A stretch of DNA of 16,443 nt from DASQVO01 sp035640715. Lineage in GTDB: Bacteria > Actinomycetota > Actinomycetes > Streptosporangiales > Streptosporangiaceae. The position numbers were made by a program, and so were the translations under genes. Shown here one piece after another: positions 7,225-12,895 of the stretch; within the stretch, counting starts at the first letter, position 1, and each line of letters begins with the position of its first letter. The stretch spans positions 1 to 16,443 of the forward strand of contig DASQVO010000474.1 in assembly GCA_035640715.1 (NCBI GenBank), given 5' to 3'. The notes beneath the pieces were generated by a model that was given only the letters and a program-made list of their open reading frames with translations, was not told the DNA's origin and searched no databases.

Positions 7225-7779
7225 GTGACCGAAACGAACGGCCCATCGGCGACCGAGACGAACGGCTCATCGGCCATGGCCGGAACCAACACGACGATCC
7301 CCGCGCTGCTGCGGCACTTCGCGGACCTCCGGGACGGAACGCACGGGAACGTGACCGCACGGGAGGACAAGGAGCGACTGTTCGCCGCCGCGGTCGCGCT
7401 CATCGGCCCGTACGCCCGGCAGGTACTGGAGGAGATGAACGGGGCCCTGCTGCTGGGCACGGGCAGCATCGGCGACAGCGGGATCCGGACCAGCCCGGAC
7501 GGCGGGCTGGCCGCTTCCTGGACCCTCTCGTGGCCGGAGCAGCGGGCGGCGCAGGTCTCGCCGGTCACGCTCGAGGCCACCTACGGGCGCGGCTTCCACC
7601 ATCCTCACCTGCGCGGCGCCACCGTGGGCCACTGGCCGCTCAACGTGTTCGATGCCGTCCAGGCCGCCGCCGAGCTGCCCACCTTGCGCGCGATCGCCGC
7701 CGCCGACATGCACAACCTGGTTTTCCAGCGCGACTACCGCCTGGTCCCCGCGACAACCCGCGCCAGCAGCCCGCAGTAG
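7225..7779 (+). CDS. Protein of unknown function, divergent from furA-katG
   Basis: I do not recognise the family. The 184-residue protein has no signal peptide or membrane segment. Its first 17 residues contain two tandem copies of an eight-residue unit (TETNGPSA, TETNGSSA). The globular part starts near TIPALLRHFADLRDGTHGN and includes a helical EDKERLFAAAVALIGPYARQVLEEMN and the distinctive YGRGFHHPHLRG and VGHWPLNVFD stretches. I chose the GTG at 7225 because GAGGAGG (7213-7219) stands at good distance; an ATG at 7276 just after the repeat would give a shorter form. Third-position GC is high throughout, supporting real coding. The gene is divergent from furA and convergent with the deaminase gene, so neighbours give little hint of function. 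Confidence 0.75.
   Translation: MTETNGPSATETNGSSAMAGTNTTIPALLRHFADLRDGTHGNVTAREDKERLFAAAVALIGPYARQVLEEMNGALLLGTGSIGDSGIRTSPDGGLAASWTLSWPEQRAAQVSPVTLEATYGRGFHHPHLRGATVGHWPLNVFDAVQAAAELPTLRAIAAADMHNLVFQRDYRLVPATTRASSPQ
7228..7275 (+). repeat. Two tandem 24-base units in the 5' end of the unknown gene
   Basis: Copies at 7228-7251 and 7252-7275 differ at three third- or first-codon positions and encode TETNGPSA and TETNGSSA. They form the flexible leader of the protein. The likely origin is local duplication. Confidence 0.8.
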
Positions 7780-7808
7780 GTTACCTGTCCGGGAGGCAGC
7801 GGGCCGCA

Positions 7809-8813
7809 TTACCGTCCGGCAGCCTCTGCCTGCCCGGTGAAGTACGCGTCCACCTCGGCTTTCCACCGCTCCTTGGCTTCGTCCGGGGCGAAGCAGGCGT
7901 CGAACGAGTTCCGGGCGAGGGTAGCGAGCTGCTCGTCGCCGAGCCCGAGCTCGCGGCGCGCGGCTTCCAGGTTGTCGTCGATGTAGCCGCCGAAATAGGC
8001 GGGGTCGTCGCTGTTCAGGCAGACAAGCAGGCCCTCTTCCAGCATGGCGGGCAGCGGGTGCGCAGCCAGGGTGTCCACTACACGCAGCGCCACGTTGGAC
8101 AGCGGGCACACGGTCAGCGGTATCCGGTCGGCGCGCAGCCGGCTGATCAGGCGGCTGTCCTCCATGGCCCGGATACCATGATCGATGCGCTCGACTCCCA
8201 GCACGTCCAGCGCTTCCCATACGTAATCCGGGCCGCCTTCCTCGCCCGCGTGCGCCACCAGGTGAAACTGTTCGGCCTCGGCCATCTTGTAGACATCACG
8301 GAACAGCGACGGCGGATGGCCCACCTCGGCGGAGTCGAGCCCGACGCCGATGAAGTGCTCGCGGAATGGCAGCGCGGCGCGCAGCATCTCTTTCGCGGCC
8401 TCGGCGCCCAGGTCACGCAGGAAGCACAAGATGAGGTCGGCAGAGATGCCGTGGCTGGCGGCGCCGTCGGCGAGCGCCGCGGACAGCCCCGCGAGGACGG
8501 CCTCGAGCGGCACGCCGTTGACCATGTGCGTCTGGGGATCGAAGAAGATCTCCGCGCGGCGCACCCCGGCGGCGGCGGCCCGGGCCAGGTACGCGCTGGC
8601 CAGGTCGTAGAAGTCCTGGTCGGCGCGGAGCACCGGCAGGTTCGCGTAGTACAGGTCAAGAAAGGACTGGAGATCGGTGAACCGGTAGCGAGCGCGGAGT
8701 TCCCTGATATCGGTGGTCGGCAGCGTGACCCCGTTGCGGGCGGCCAGCCGCACCAGCATGTCGGGCTCGAGCGTGCCCTCAATGTGAATGTGCAGTTCTG
8801 CGGTCGGCAGCAT
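7809..8813 (-). CDS. Adenine-deaminase-type amidohydrolase (adenosine deaminase family)
   Basis: Zinc hydrolase of the adenosine/adenine deaminase family, 334 residues. The features point to the adenine deaminase branch (adenine to hypoxanthine, purine salvage): the N-terminal metal motif is H8-I-H10-I-EGTLEP, with EG where classical adenosine deaminases have DG. EIFFDPQTH, AHAGEEGGPDYVWEAL, ERIDHGIRAMED, PLTVCPLSNVALRVV and NSDDPAYFGGY follow in the expected order and contain the further metal ligands and catalytic residues. The ATG at 8813 is chosen because GGAAGGGGTGGGG precedes it and the protein begins at the conserved LPTAELH. An in-frame upstream start at 8894 would run through a repeated non-coding element. 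The specificity call rests on motif resemblance. Confidence 0.88.
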   Translation of the reverse strand: MLPTAELHIHIEGTLEPDMLVRLAARNGVTLPTTDIRELRARYRFTDLQSFLDLYYANLPVLRADQDFYDLASAYLARAAAAGVRRAEIFFDPQTHMVNGVPLEAVLAGLSAALADGAASHGISADLILCFLRDLGAEAAKEMLRAALPFREHFIGVGLDSAEVGHPPSLFRDVYKMAEAEQFHLVAHAGEEGGPDYVWEALDVLGVERIDHGIRAMEDSRLISRLRADRIPLTVCPLSNVALRVVDTLAAHPLPAMLEEGLLVCLNSDDPAYFGGYIDDNLEAARRELGLGDEQLATLARNSFDACFAPDEAKERWKAEVDAYFTGQAEAAGR

Positions 8814-8853
8814 GGCCCCACCCCTTCCCCAGACAGCCGGCTCGCACGGGTCA

Positions 8854-8892
8854 CTGCAGTCAAACACACCTGGGCATGCTGTATCACCCTGC
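8854..8892. repeat. Dispersed intergenic element, copy 1
   Basis: Begins CTGCAGTCAAACACA (15 bases identical to copy 2), then has an extra CC, TGGGCA (identical), nine diverged bases and ACCCTGC (identical). It lies upstream of the adenine-deaminase gene and beyond the 3' end of the 82-residue gene. The remainder of 8893-9091 shows nothing I can name. Confidence 0.7.
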
Positions 8893-9091
8893 AAGGGGGA
8901 AAGCCGCGGGGTGGCTCCTGCCCACCGCCTCCCCGGCCCAATGCGATCCTGTTCCGCTGCCGGGAGCCTAGGATCGCCTACCGGGGCGGGCCAGGCAAGG
9001 CCACGCGGGATGGCCGCGGCCGCTGGCGGCGAAGCAAAGGCTCCGGATGCCAGCGGTCGCGGCTGCTGATGCCAGCGTCAGGTCCGGTAGC

Positions 9092-9340
9092 TCATGCCTG
9101 GCGTGCCCCGTTGCCGAGGCGTGAACGCAGCAGCTGCTTGCCGAGCTCGGCGCCCTTACGGCTGTCAGCCTGCGCCTTGCGGAACAGCTCGACCAGCTCC
9201 GTGTCCCTTTCGCGCTCGGCGTCCTGGATGTAGGTCTCCAGCCGCAGCGCGTTGCTCAGGCAGTGATCTACGAACCAGATAAGGTTGTAATCCTTGTCCT
9301 TGGTGCCAGTGATGTGGCCCGTTTCCATGCTCGTTGACAT
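9092..9340 (-). CDS. Small charged helical protein of unknown function, 82 residues
   Basis: Short cytoplasmic protein without signal or membrane segment. It begins MSTSMETGHITGTKDKDYNLIW and continues with helical, charged segments such as LSNALRLETYIQDAERERD and ELFRKAQADSRKGAELGKQLL. The pattern resembles a widespread small actinobacterial protein that I know only as hypothetical; no biochemical role can be given. The start at 9340 is preferred over a longer frame from 9397 because GGAGG (9345-9349 on the complement) lies four bases before this ATG. It is divergent from the 138-residue gene at 9541, sharing a 200-base upstream region, and sits in a group of small stress-type genes that includes hsp20. 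Confidence 0.82.
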   Translation of the reverse strand: MSTSMETGHITGTKDKDYNLIWFVDHCLSNALRLETYIQDAERERDTELVELFRKAQADSRKGAELGKQLLRSRLGNGARQA

Positions 9341-9540
9341 CTGTCCTCCCCGGATCGCGGAGTAATGCGATTCCCCTACCCCACAGGCGGTCTTCACACC
9401 TGCCGACCGCGGCGTAACCCTGCCAGCCGTCGAGCGAGCTCATCCCGCCTGCCTGGGGGAAGCTGGCCAGACGGCACAGGGGTTACACCCGGCGCCGACG
9501 GGAAACCCAGGGAGGGATGCCACCGAGGAGGCCCGTCATC
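9341..9540. other. 200-base divergent upstream region
   Basis: Upstream region of the two small divergent genes. It holds the ribosome-binding sites of both. At 9415-9425 there is an 11-base match (TAACCCTGCCA) to the end of the dispersed element at 9972, which may be a degenerate third copy. I could not pick convincing promoters. Confidence 0.4.
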
Positions 9541-9957
9541 ATGACTCCTGCACCGGATGCCGAGCCGCTGCGGAAGACCCGGACGGCGGCCGACTACGCC
9601 TACCGGCACGCCCGCGGCCAGCTAGCCCGCGCGGAGGTCGCCGAGGTGCTGCGCGCCATCGCGGCCTACGACGCCGCCACTGGCCCGAGCGCGATGCTCC
9701 GCCGCATGCGCGACCTGATCATCGCCGTGCAGCAGGCCGCGGGCTCGGCGCTGCTGAAGGCCAACGCCGATGATCCTGATATCGCGCGGTTCAATGCCCT
9801 GGTGGAGGAGGCCACCGGGAAAGCCGCTGACGCCGGGCAGGACGACGCGGCCCGGGATGACGGGGCATCAGGCGGCCCGGCGGATGGCGGCCCGGCGGAC
9901 CTGGACGAGATCCTGGCCGCGGTCCTGTGGGCCCGCTACGGTCCCGCGCCCGGCTAG
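9541..9957 (+). CDS. Protein of unknown function, 138 residues
   Basis: Not recognised. The N-terminal half is helical and basic (RKTRTAADYAYRHARGQLARAEVAEVLRAIAAYD in parts), followed by an amphipathic MLRRMRDLIIAVQQAAGSALLKANADDPDIARFNALVEEA. An acidic, Gly/Ala/Asp-rich linker with the repeat GGPADGGPAD (about residues 105-125) leads to a C-terminal helix DLDEILAAVLWARYG. There is no signal peptide or membrane segment. The ATG at 9541 is preferred because GAGGAGG (9525-9531) stands nine bases upstream. The earlier in-frame ATG at 9517 has its purine tract touching the start codon. It is divergent from the 82-residue gene and convergent with the hsp20 operon. Confidence 0.72.
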   Translation: MTPAPDAEPLRKTRTAADYAYRHARGQLARAEVAEVLRAIAAYDAATGPSAMLRRMRDLIIAVQQAAGSALLKANADDPDIARFNALVEEATGKAADAGQDDAARDDGASGGPADGGPADLDEILAAVLWARYGPAPG

Positions 9958-9971
9958 CCGAGCGGACCCGG

Positions 9972-10010
9972 CTGCAGTCAAACACATGGGCAAGGTTTTT
10001 AACCCTGCCA
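9972..10010. repeat. Dispersed intergenic element, copy 2; contains probable hsp20-merR terminator
   Basis: Shares CTGCAGTCAAACACA, TGGGCA and ACCCTGC with copy 1 at 8854, in the same order and orientation and with two fewer bases. Its second half (9989-10009) is an inverted repeat, GGCAAGGTT and AACCCTGCC around TTT. As minus-strand RNA it pairs fully with one G-U, 38 bases past the merR stop, so this copy may act as a terminator. Confidence 0.65.
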
Positions 10011-10047
10011 TACCGAACGAAATGTGCGATCCGTCCAGGCCGCGCAG

Positions 10048-10437
10048 CTATCCAGTGGCGGGAGATGGCCCGGAGGGCCGGCGGGCGGTAAGGCCTGCCT
10101 GGCGTTGGTTCACGCCCTGCTGACCGCTGCGGAGCTCCGCCAGCTGCCGGGCGAGTTCGTCCCGTTCGCGGGTGACTTCGGCGAGCTGGTGCTCGAGTTC
10201 GATGATGCGGCGGATTGCGGGCAGTGTCATTCCCTCGCTGACCATGACCGCCACTCGCTGGACGCGGACGATGTCGTGGCGGCTGTAGCGGCGCTGGCCG
10301 CCCGCCGAGCGCTGCGGCGAGACGACCCGATGCTCGTCGATACGGCGCAGGAACGCCTGCTGAACATCGAGCATCGCCGCGACCTGGCCCACTGTGTAAA
10401 AGGCCGCGTGCTCGTCATCAAGCATCGATAGCCGCAT
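10048..10437 (-). CDS. HspR-like MerR family regulator
   Basis: MerR-type DNA-binding protein of 129 residues, related to HspR, the actinobacterial heat-shock repressor. The winged helix-turn-helix covers about residues 14-80: FYTVGQVAAMLDVQQAFLRRIDEHRVVSP, then RSAGGQRRYSRHDIVRVQ and EGMTLPAIRRIIELE. A coiled coil for dimerisation follows (HQLAEVTRERDELARQLAEL), then a basic, disordered tail. It lacks the cysteine-rich metal loop of metal-sensing MerR proteins. GAGGAG stands seven bases before the ATG at 10437. It is the second gene behind hsp20, 92 bases downstream. It probably represses the hsp20 promoter and thereby itself, as in other actinomycete small heat-shock units; this is inferred. 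Confidence 0.85.
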   Translation of the reverse strand: MRLSMLDDEHAAFYTVGQVAAMLDVQQAFLRRIDEHRVVSPQRSAGGQRRYSRHDIVRVQRVAVMVSEGMTLPAIRRIIELEHQLAEVTRERDELARQLAELRSGQQGVNQRQAGLTARRPSGPSPATG

Positions 10438-10472
10438 CTGCGTTCTCCTCGTTGCCTCCTTACCGGCAGATT

Positions 10473-10507
10473 AGCCTGGCCGGAGGGTATCGGCCGCCGG
10501 CCAGGCT
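10473..10507 (-). terminator. Intercistronic hairpin between hsp20 and the merR gene
   Basis: Perfect 11-bp stem (AGCCTGGCCGG and CCGGCCAGGCT) with a 13-base loop, 22 bases past the hsp20 stop and 35 before the merR start. It could be a partial terminator or a stabilising 3' structure that makes hsp20 mRNA more abundant than merR mRNA. No U-tract. Confidence 0.55.
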
Positions 10508-10529
10508 GCTGCATCAGGCTGAGTCGGGC

Positions 10530-10988
10530 TCAGTTGTCGATCGCGTGCGCGCTTGCCGCCCCGTGAAGCGCGCCGTTGGCGGCCCGCTGGATTTCGATCT
10601 TGCGGGGCTTCGCCCTTTCGATCACGGGGATGCGTACCTCCAGCACGCCGTCGTTGTATGCGGCCTCGATCGCATCAGCGTTGAGGTGGTCCGGCAGGTA
10701 CACGCGACGGGTGAGGGAGCCCGTGGCCCGCTCGCGGATAAAGAGGCGCTCGTTCTCGGCGTACTTCTCCTCGCGCTTCGCGCTCACTGACAGCACGCCG
10801 TGGTCGACGGTCAGCTGAATCGAATCCGGGTGGATACCCGGCAGATCGAACCGCAGCACGACCTCGTCGGCGCGCCGCAGGCCGTCCATCGGCATCACGG
10901 CGCCGCCCCCCTGCCCGAACGCCAACTGTGACAGCCGGCCGAACTGGCGCTCAAACTGAACGAACGGGTCAAACGTTGCCAGAACCAT
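10530..10988 (-). CDS. Small heat-shock protein, Hsp20/alpha-crystallin family
   Basis: ATP-independent holdase chaperone that forms oligomers and binds unfolding proteins, 152 residues. The N-terminal arm MVLATFDPFVQFERQFGRL is followed by the alpha-crystallin domain (about residues 35-130): VVLRFDLPGIHPDSIQLTV, GVLSVSAKREEK, RSL-type segment GSLTRRVYLPDHLNADAIEA and YNDGVLEVRIPVIERAKPRKIEI, the hallmark of the family. A flexible tail ends at HAIDN. GGAGGT (10997-11002 on the complement) is a good ribosome-binding site eight bases before the ATG. It is the first gene of the hsp20-merR unit and has a near-consensus promoter with an inverted repeat over the start site. Confidence 0.94.
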   Translation of the reverse strand: MVLATFDPFVQFERQFGRLSQLAFGQGGGAVMPMDGLRRADEVVLRFDLPGIHPDSIQLTVDHGVLSVSAKREEKYAENERLFIRERATGSLTRRVYLPDHLNADAIEAAYNDGVLEVRIPVIERAKPRKIEIQRAANGALHGAASAHAIDN

Positions 10989-11037
10989 CGTTCGCCACCT
11001 CCGAATATTCCCAGGGGTTCTTCCCTTGGCTGAAGAA

Positions 11038-11054
11038 AACTTACGACTTAAGTT
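11038..11054. promoter_or_regulatory. Probable operator over the hsp20 transcription start
   Basis: Inverted repeat AACTTA-CGACT-TAAGTT overlaps the -10 box and the expected start site. Further CAAGT/ACTT words (11062-11083) lie in the spacer and -35. It is not an exact HAIR element (CTTGAGT-N7-ACTCAAG), so HspR-like binding is inferred from position and half-site resemblance. Confidence 0.55.
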
Positions 11055-11080
11055 ATAGGTTACTTATCAGCAAGTGTCAA
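11052..11080 (-). promoter_or_regulatory. hsp20 promoter
   Basis: On the minus strand, -35 TTGACA (11075-11080), exactly 17 bases, and -10 TATAAC (11052-11057). The -35 is perfect and the -10 is one base off consensus, the strongest promoter match in the window. The 5' leader would be about 55 bases long and carries the GGAGGT site. Confidence 0.8.
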
Positions 11081-11155
11081 GTTCAGGTCGTACTGGGATT
11101 GGAGCTTTGCGGGCTCGGATGGGGCCGGCCGACAGGAGATGCGCGGCGCATAGAA

Positions 11156-11194
11156 AGCGCCGGTCGCCCTGTCGTTCCGGGGGCAGCCGGCGCT
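11156..11194 (-). terminator. Candidate terminator of the mycofactocin operon
   Basis: Eight-bp stem (AGCGCCGG and CCGGCGCT) with a 23-base loop that can pair further inside (CCCTG and CGGGGG). It begins 24 bases past the last stop of the operon (11219). The only support is position and stem strength. Confidence 0.35.
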
Positions 11195-11218
11195 GTTCCG
11201 CGCTGCGAGCGGGCAGGG

Positions 11219-11380
11219 TCAGCCGTGCGCCTCCCGAAGAAGCGCCCGGCGCAGCGGCACCAGATAGGCAGCGGCCATGGCGAGCGCCACGATCGCGCCG
11301 CTGAGACAGAAACCCGGGCCCGTGCCCTCCGGGAGGTCGAAGGTGCCTTCGCTGCGCTCCCGGGGCCGCCAGCCGGGCAC
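11219..11380 (-). CDS. Short ORF with one membrane segment at the end of the mft operon
   Basis: A 53-codon frame from GTG at 11380 to TGA at 11219. The N-terminal half is hydrophilic (VPGWRPRERSEGTFDLPEG). The C-terminal half is one hydrophobic helix, FCLSGAIVALAMAAAYLV, with a basic end PLRRALLREAHG, so a cytoplasmic tail is likely. By my hand count, GC at codon positions 1, 2 and 3 is about 79, 60 and 87 percent, the pattern of real actinomycete genes. It starts 20 bases after the dehydrogenase stop, consistent with the same operon. The ribosome-binding site is weak (GACGAGAA). I do not know the family. It may be a genuine small membrane protein or the 3' remnant of a lost membrane-protein gene. 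Confidence 0.5.
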   Translation of the reverse strand: MPGWRPRERSEGTFDLPEGTGPGFCLSGAIVALAMAAAYLVPLRRALLREAHG

Positions 11381-11400
11381 CGGGCCGTTCTCGTCTGGAG

Positions 11401-12213
11401 TCAGAGGGCCAGGCCGCCGTCGACGGGCACCACCGAGCCGGTCATCCCGCTGCCGCCGTCCCCGGCGAGAAAGGCCAGCACGGCTGCCACCTCACGCGGC
11501 TCAAGCAGCCGGTCGAGCGGCTGCTGAACGGCGAACGAACCGGCGGATGGCAGGCCGTAGAGCCGCGCGCTCTCGTCCAGGATCGGCGTGGCGGTCGAGC
11601 CCGGGCTGACCGCGTTCGCGGTGATGCCCGTGCCCCGCAGCTCCACGGCCAGAGCACGGACGAAGCCGGTCACGCCTGCCTTGGCGGCGCAATAGGCCGC
11701 CAGCATCGGCAGCCCCCGGGTTGCGGCGGCCGAGGCGACCGCGAGGAAGCGTCCGCGTCGCGGCTCGCGGCGGCGCAGCAGCGCGGGCACCGCCACCCGG
11801 GCGAGGGTCATCACCCCGCCAAGGTCGATGTCGAGCACGGCCTGCTCCTGGCTGGCTGGCACTTCCCAGGCGGGGACGCCGCCCGCGATGACTCCGGCCA
11901 CCGCTATCGCCGCGTCCAGGCCGCCCCATTGCTGCTCTGCCTGCGCCACGGCCGCGGCCAGGGCATCCGCATCGCGCGTGTCCGCTTCGGCGACGATCAC
12001 ACCAGGACCAGCCTCCGCCGCCACCTGATCGAGTTCGGCGCGGGTCCCGAGCGGATATGGAAGCGCCGGGTCGTCTGCGCAGCGGTCAACGGCGATCACC
12101 CGCCATCCGGCCGCGGCCAGGGCAGCGACCGTGGCGGCCCCGATGCCCCTCGCCGCGCCGGTGACGAGCGCGACACGGTACGGCGGGCTGCCCGGCTCAC
12201 TCAGCTCACTCAT
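11401..12213 (-). CDS. Mycofactocin-coupled SDR family oxidoreductase
   Basis: Short-chain dehydrogenase/reductase with a Rossmann fold, 270 residues. The nucleotide-binding motif TGAARGIG is at about residues 18-25. The next strand ends in VDRCADDPALPYPLGTRAELD, an insertion typical of the dehydrogenases that sit with mycofactocin genes. The usual NNAG is replaced by AVAG. Catalytic Ser lies in AVASAAATRG, and Tyr/Lys in AAYCAAKAG. The end PVDGGLAL is standard. Such enzymes are thought to hold their NAD(H) tightly and to pass electrons to mycofactocin as external acceptor; the alcohol substrate here is unknown. Its ATG overlaps the mftE stop by eight bases (ATGAGTGA), so translation is coupled to mftE. 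That context is the main support for the mycofactocin link. Confidence 0.9.
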   Translation of the reverse strand: MSELSEPGSPPYRVALVTGAARGIGAATVAALAAAGWRVIAVDRCADDPALPYPLGTRAELDQVAAEAGPGVIVAEADTRDADALAAAVAQAEQQWGGLDAAIAVAGVIAGGVPAWEVPASQEQAVLDIDLGGVMTLARVAVPALLRRREPRRGRFLAVASAAATRGLPMLAAYCAAKAGVTGFVRALAVELRGTGITANAVSPGSTATPILDESARLYGLPSAGSFAVQQPLDRLLEPREVAAVLAFLAGDGGSGMTGSVVPVDGGLAL

Positions 12214-12889
12214 GGCACCACGCGCTGACGGACGTGAGCAGGTCCGTCAGCAGCTCGCCGAGCGTGGCGGCCCCCTCGGCCGCCGACGCCCCGGCCGGGT
12301 CGCCGAGCACACCGTTCGGGCTCACCGCCTTGACCGCCGACGCGCGCAGGACGGGCATCAGCTCCGCGATCGGCCGCGTGTTGCCCGGCTCGGCACGGCT
12401 CATCCGGACCGTTTGCGGGGCGAGCGCCAGCTGCAGGGACGTCTCGGTCCGCCCCGCGTGCGCGTCACCGCGCCAGCGTGGCATCCAGGCATACACATCA
12501 CGTGACTCGCCGCGGAGCCGTTCCTCAGCGCGCCGCACCGGCTCAGCGTTCCCCCCATGCGTCGACACGAGCAGCACCCGCGAGAAGGTCAGGGTCGCCG
12601 AGCGGCACAGCTCGACCAGCAGCAGCTCCAGGGCCTCCTGGCCGATGGAGAGTGTCCCGGCGAAGCCCTCGTGCTCCCCACTGGAGCCATACGCGACCGG
12701 GGGCGCCACGATGACGCCGGACCTGGATTCCGCCAGCCGGGCACAGAGCGCCACCGCCAGATCGGTGTCAGTGGACAGCGGCAGGTGCGGGCCGTGCTGT
12801 TCGGTGGATGCGACGGGCACCGCCAGCAGGGCGCCATCCGCGGCGAGCCGGGCCGCTTCCCCCGTGGTGAGCCCAGCAAGCTGCGTCAC
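12206..12889 (-). CDS. mftE: Mycofactocin peptidase MftE (creatininase family)
   Basis: Metal-dependent peptidase that cuts the modified MftA C-terminus and releases the Val-Tyr-derived core during mycofactocin maturation. Length is 227 residues, within the usual range. Creatininase metal-site residues are visible in STEQHGPHLPLSTDTD (Glu30, His32, Asp41), in STHGGNAEPV, and in the later AHAGRTETSL region. GSSGEHEGFAGTLSIG is the hallmark that separates MftE from true creatininases. The start is GTG at 12889, only six bases after the mftC stop, with no strong ribosome-binding site, so translational coupling is likely. The 3' end overlaps the SDR gene. In standard clusters mftD stands between mftC and mftE; here it does not. 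Confidence 0.94.
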   Translation of the reverse strand: MTQLAGLTTGEAARLAADGALLAVPVASTEQHGPHLPLSTDTDLAVALCARLAESRSGVIVAPPVAYGSSGEHEGFAGTLSIGQEALELLLVELCRSATLTFSRVLLVSTHGGNAEPVRRAEERLRGESRDVYAWMPRWRGDAHAGRTETSLQLALAPQTVRMSRAEPGNTRPIAELMPVLRASAVKAVSPNGVLGDPAGASAAEGAATLGELLTDLLTSVSAWCHE

Positions 12890-12895
12890 GGTGTG

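Noticed and set aside
7530..9233. Plus-strand frame of 567 codons across the deaminase gene
   Set aside because: Runs out of frame through the unknown gene, then antisense through the deaminase and non-coding sequence; no domain recognised.
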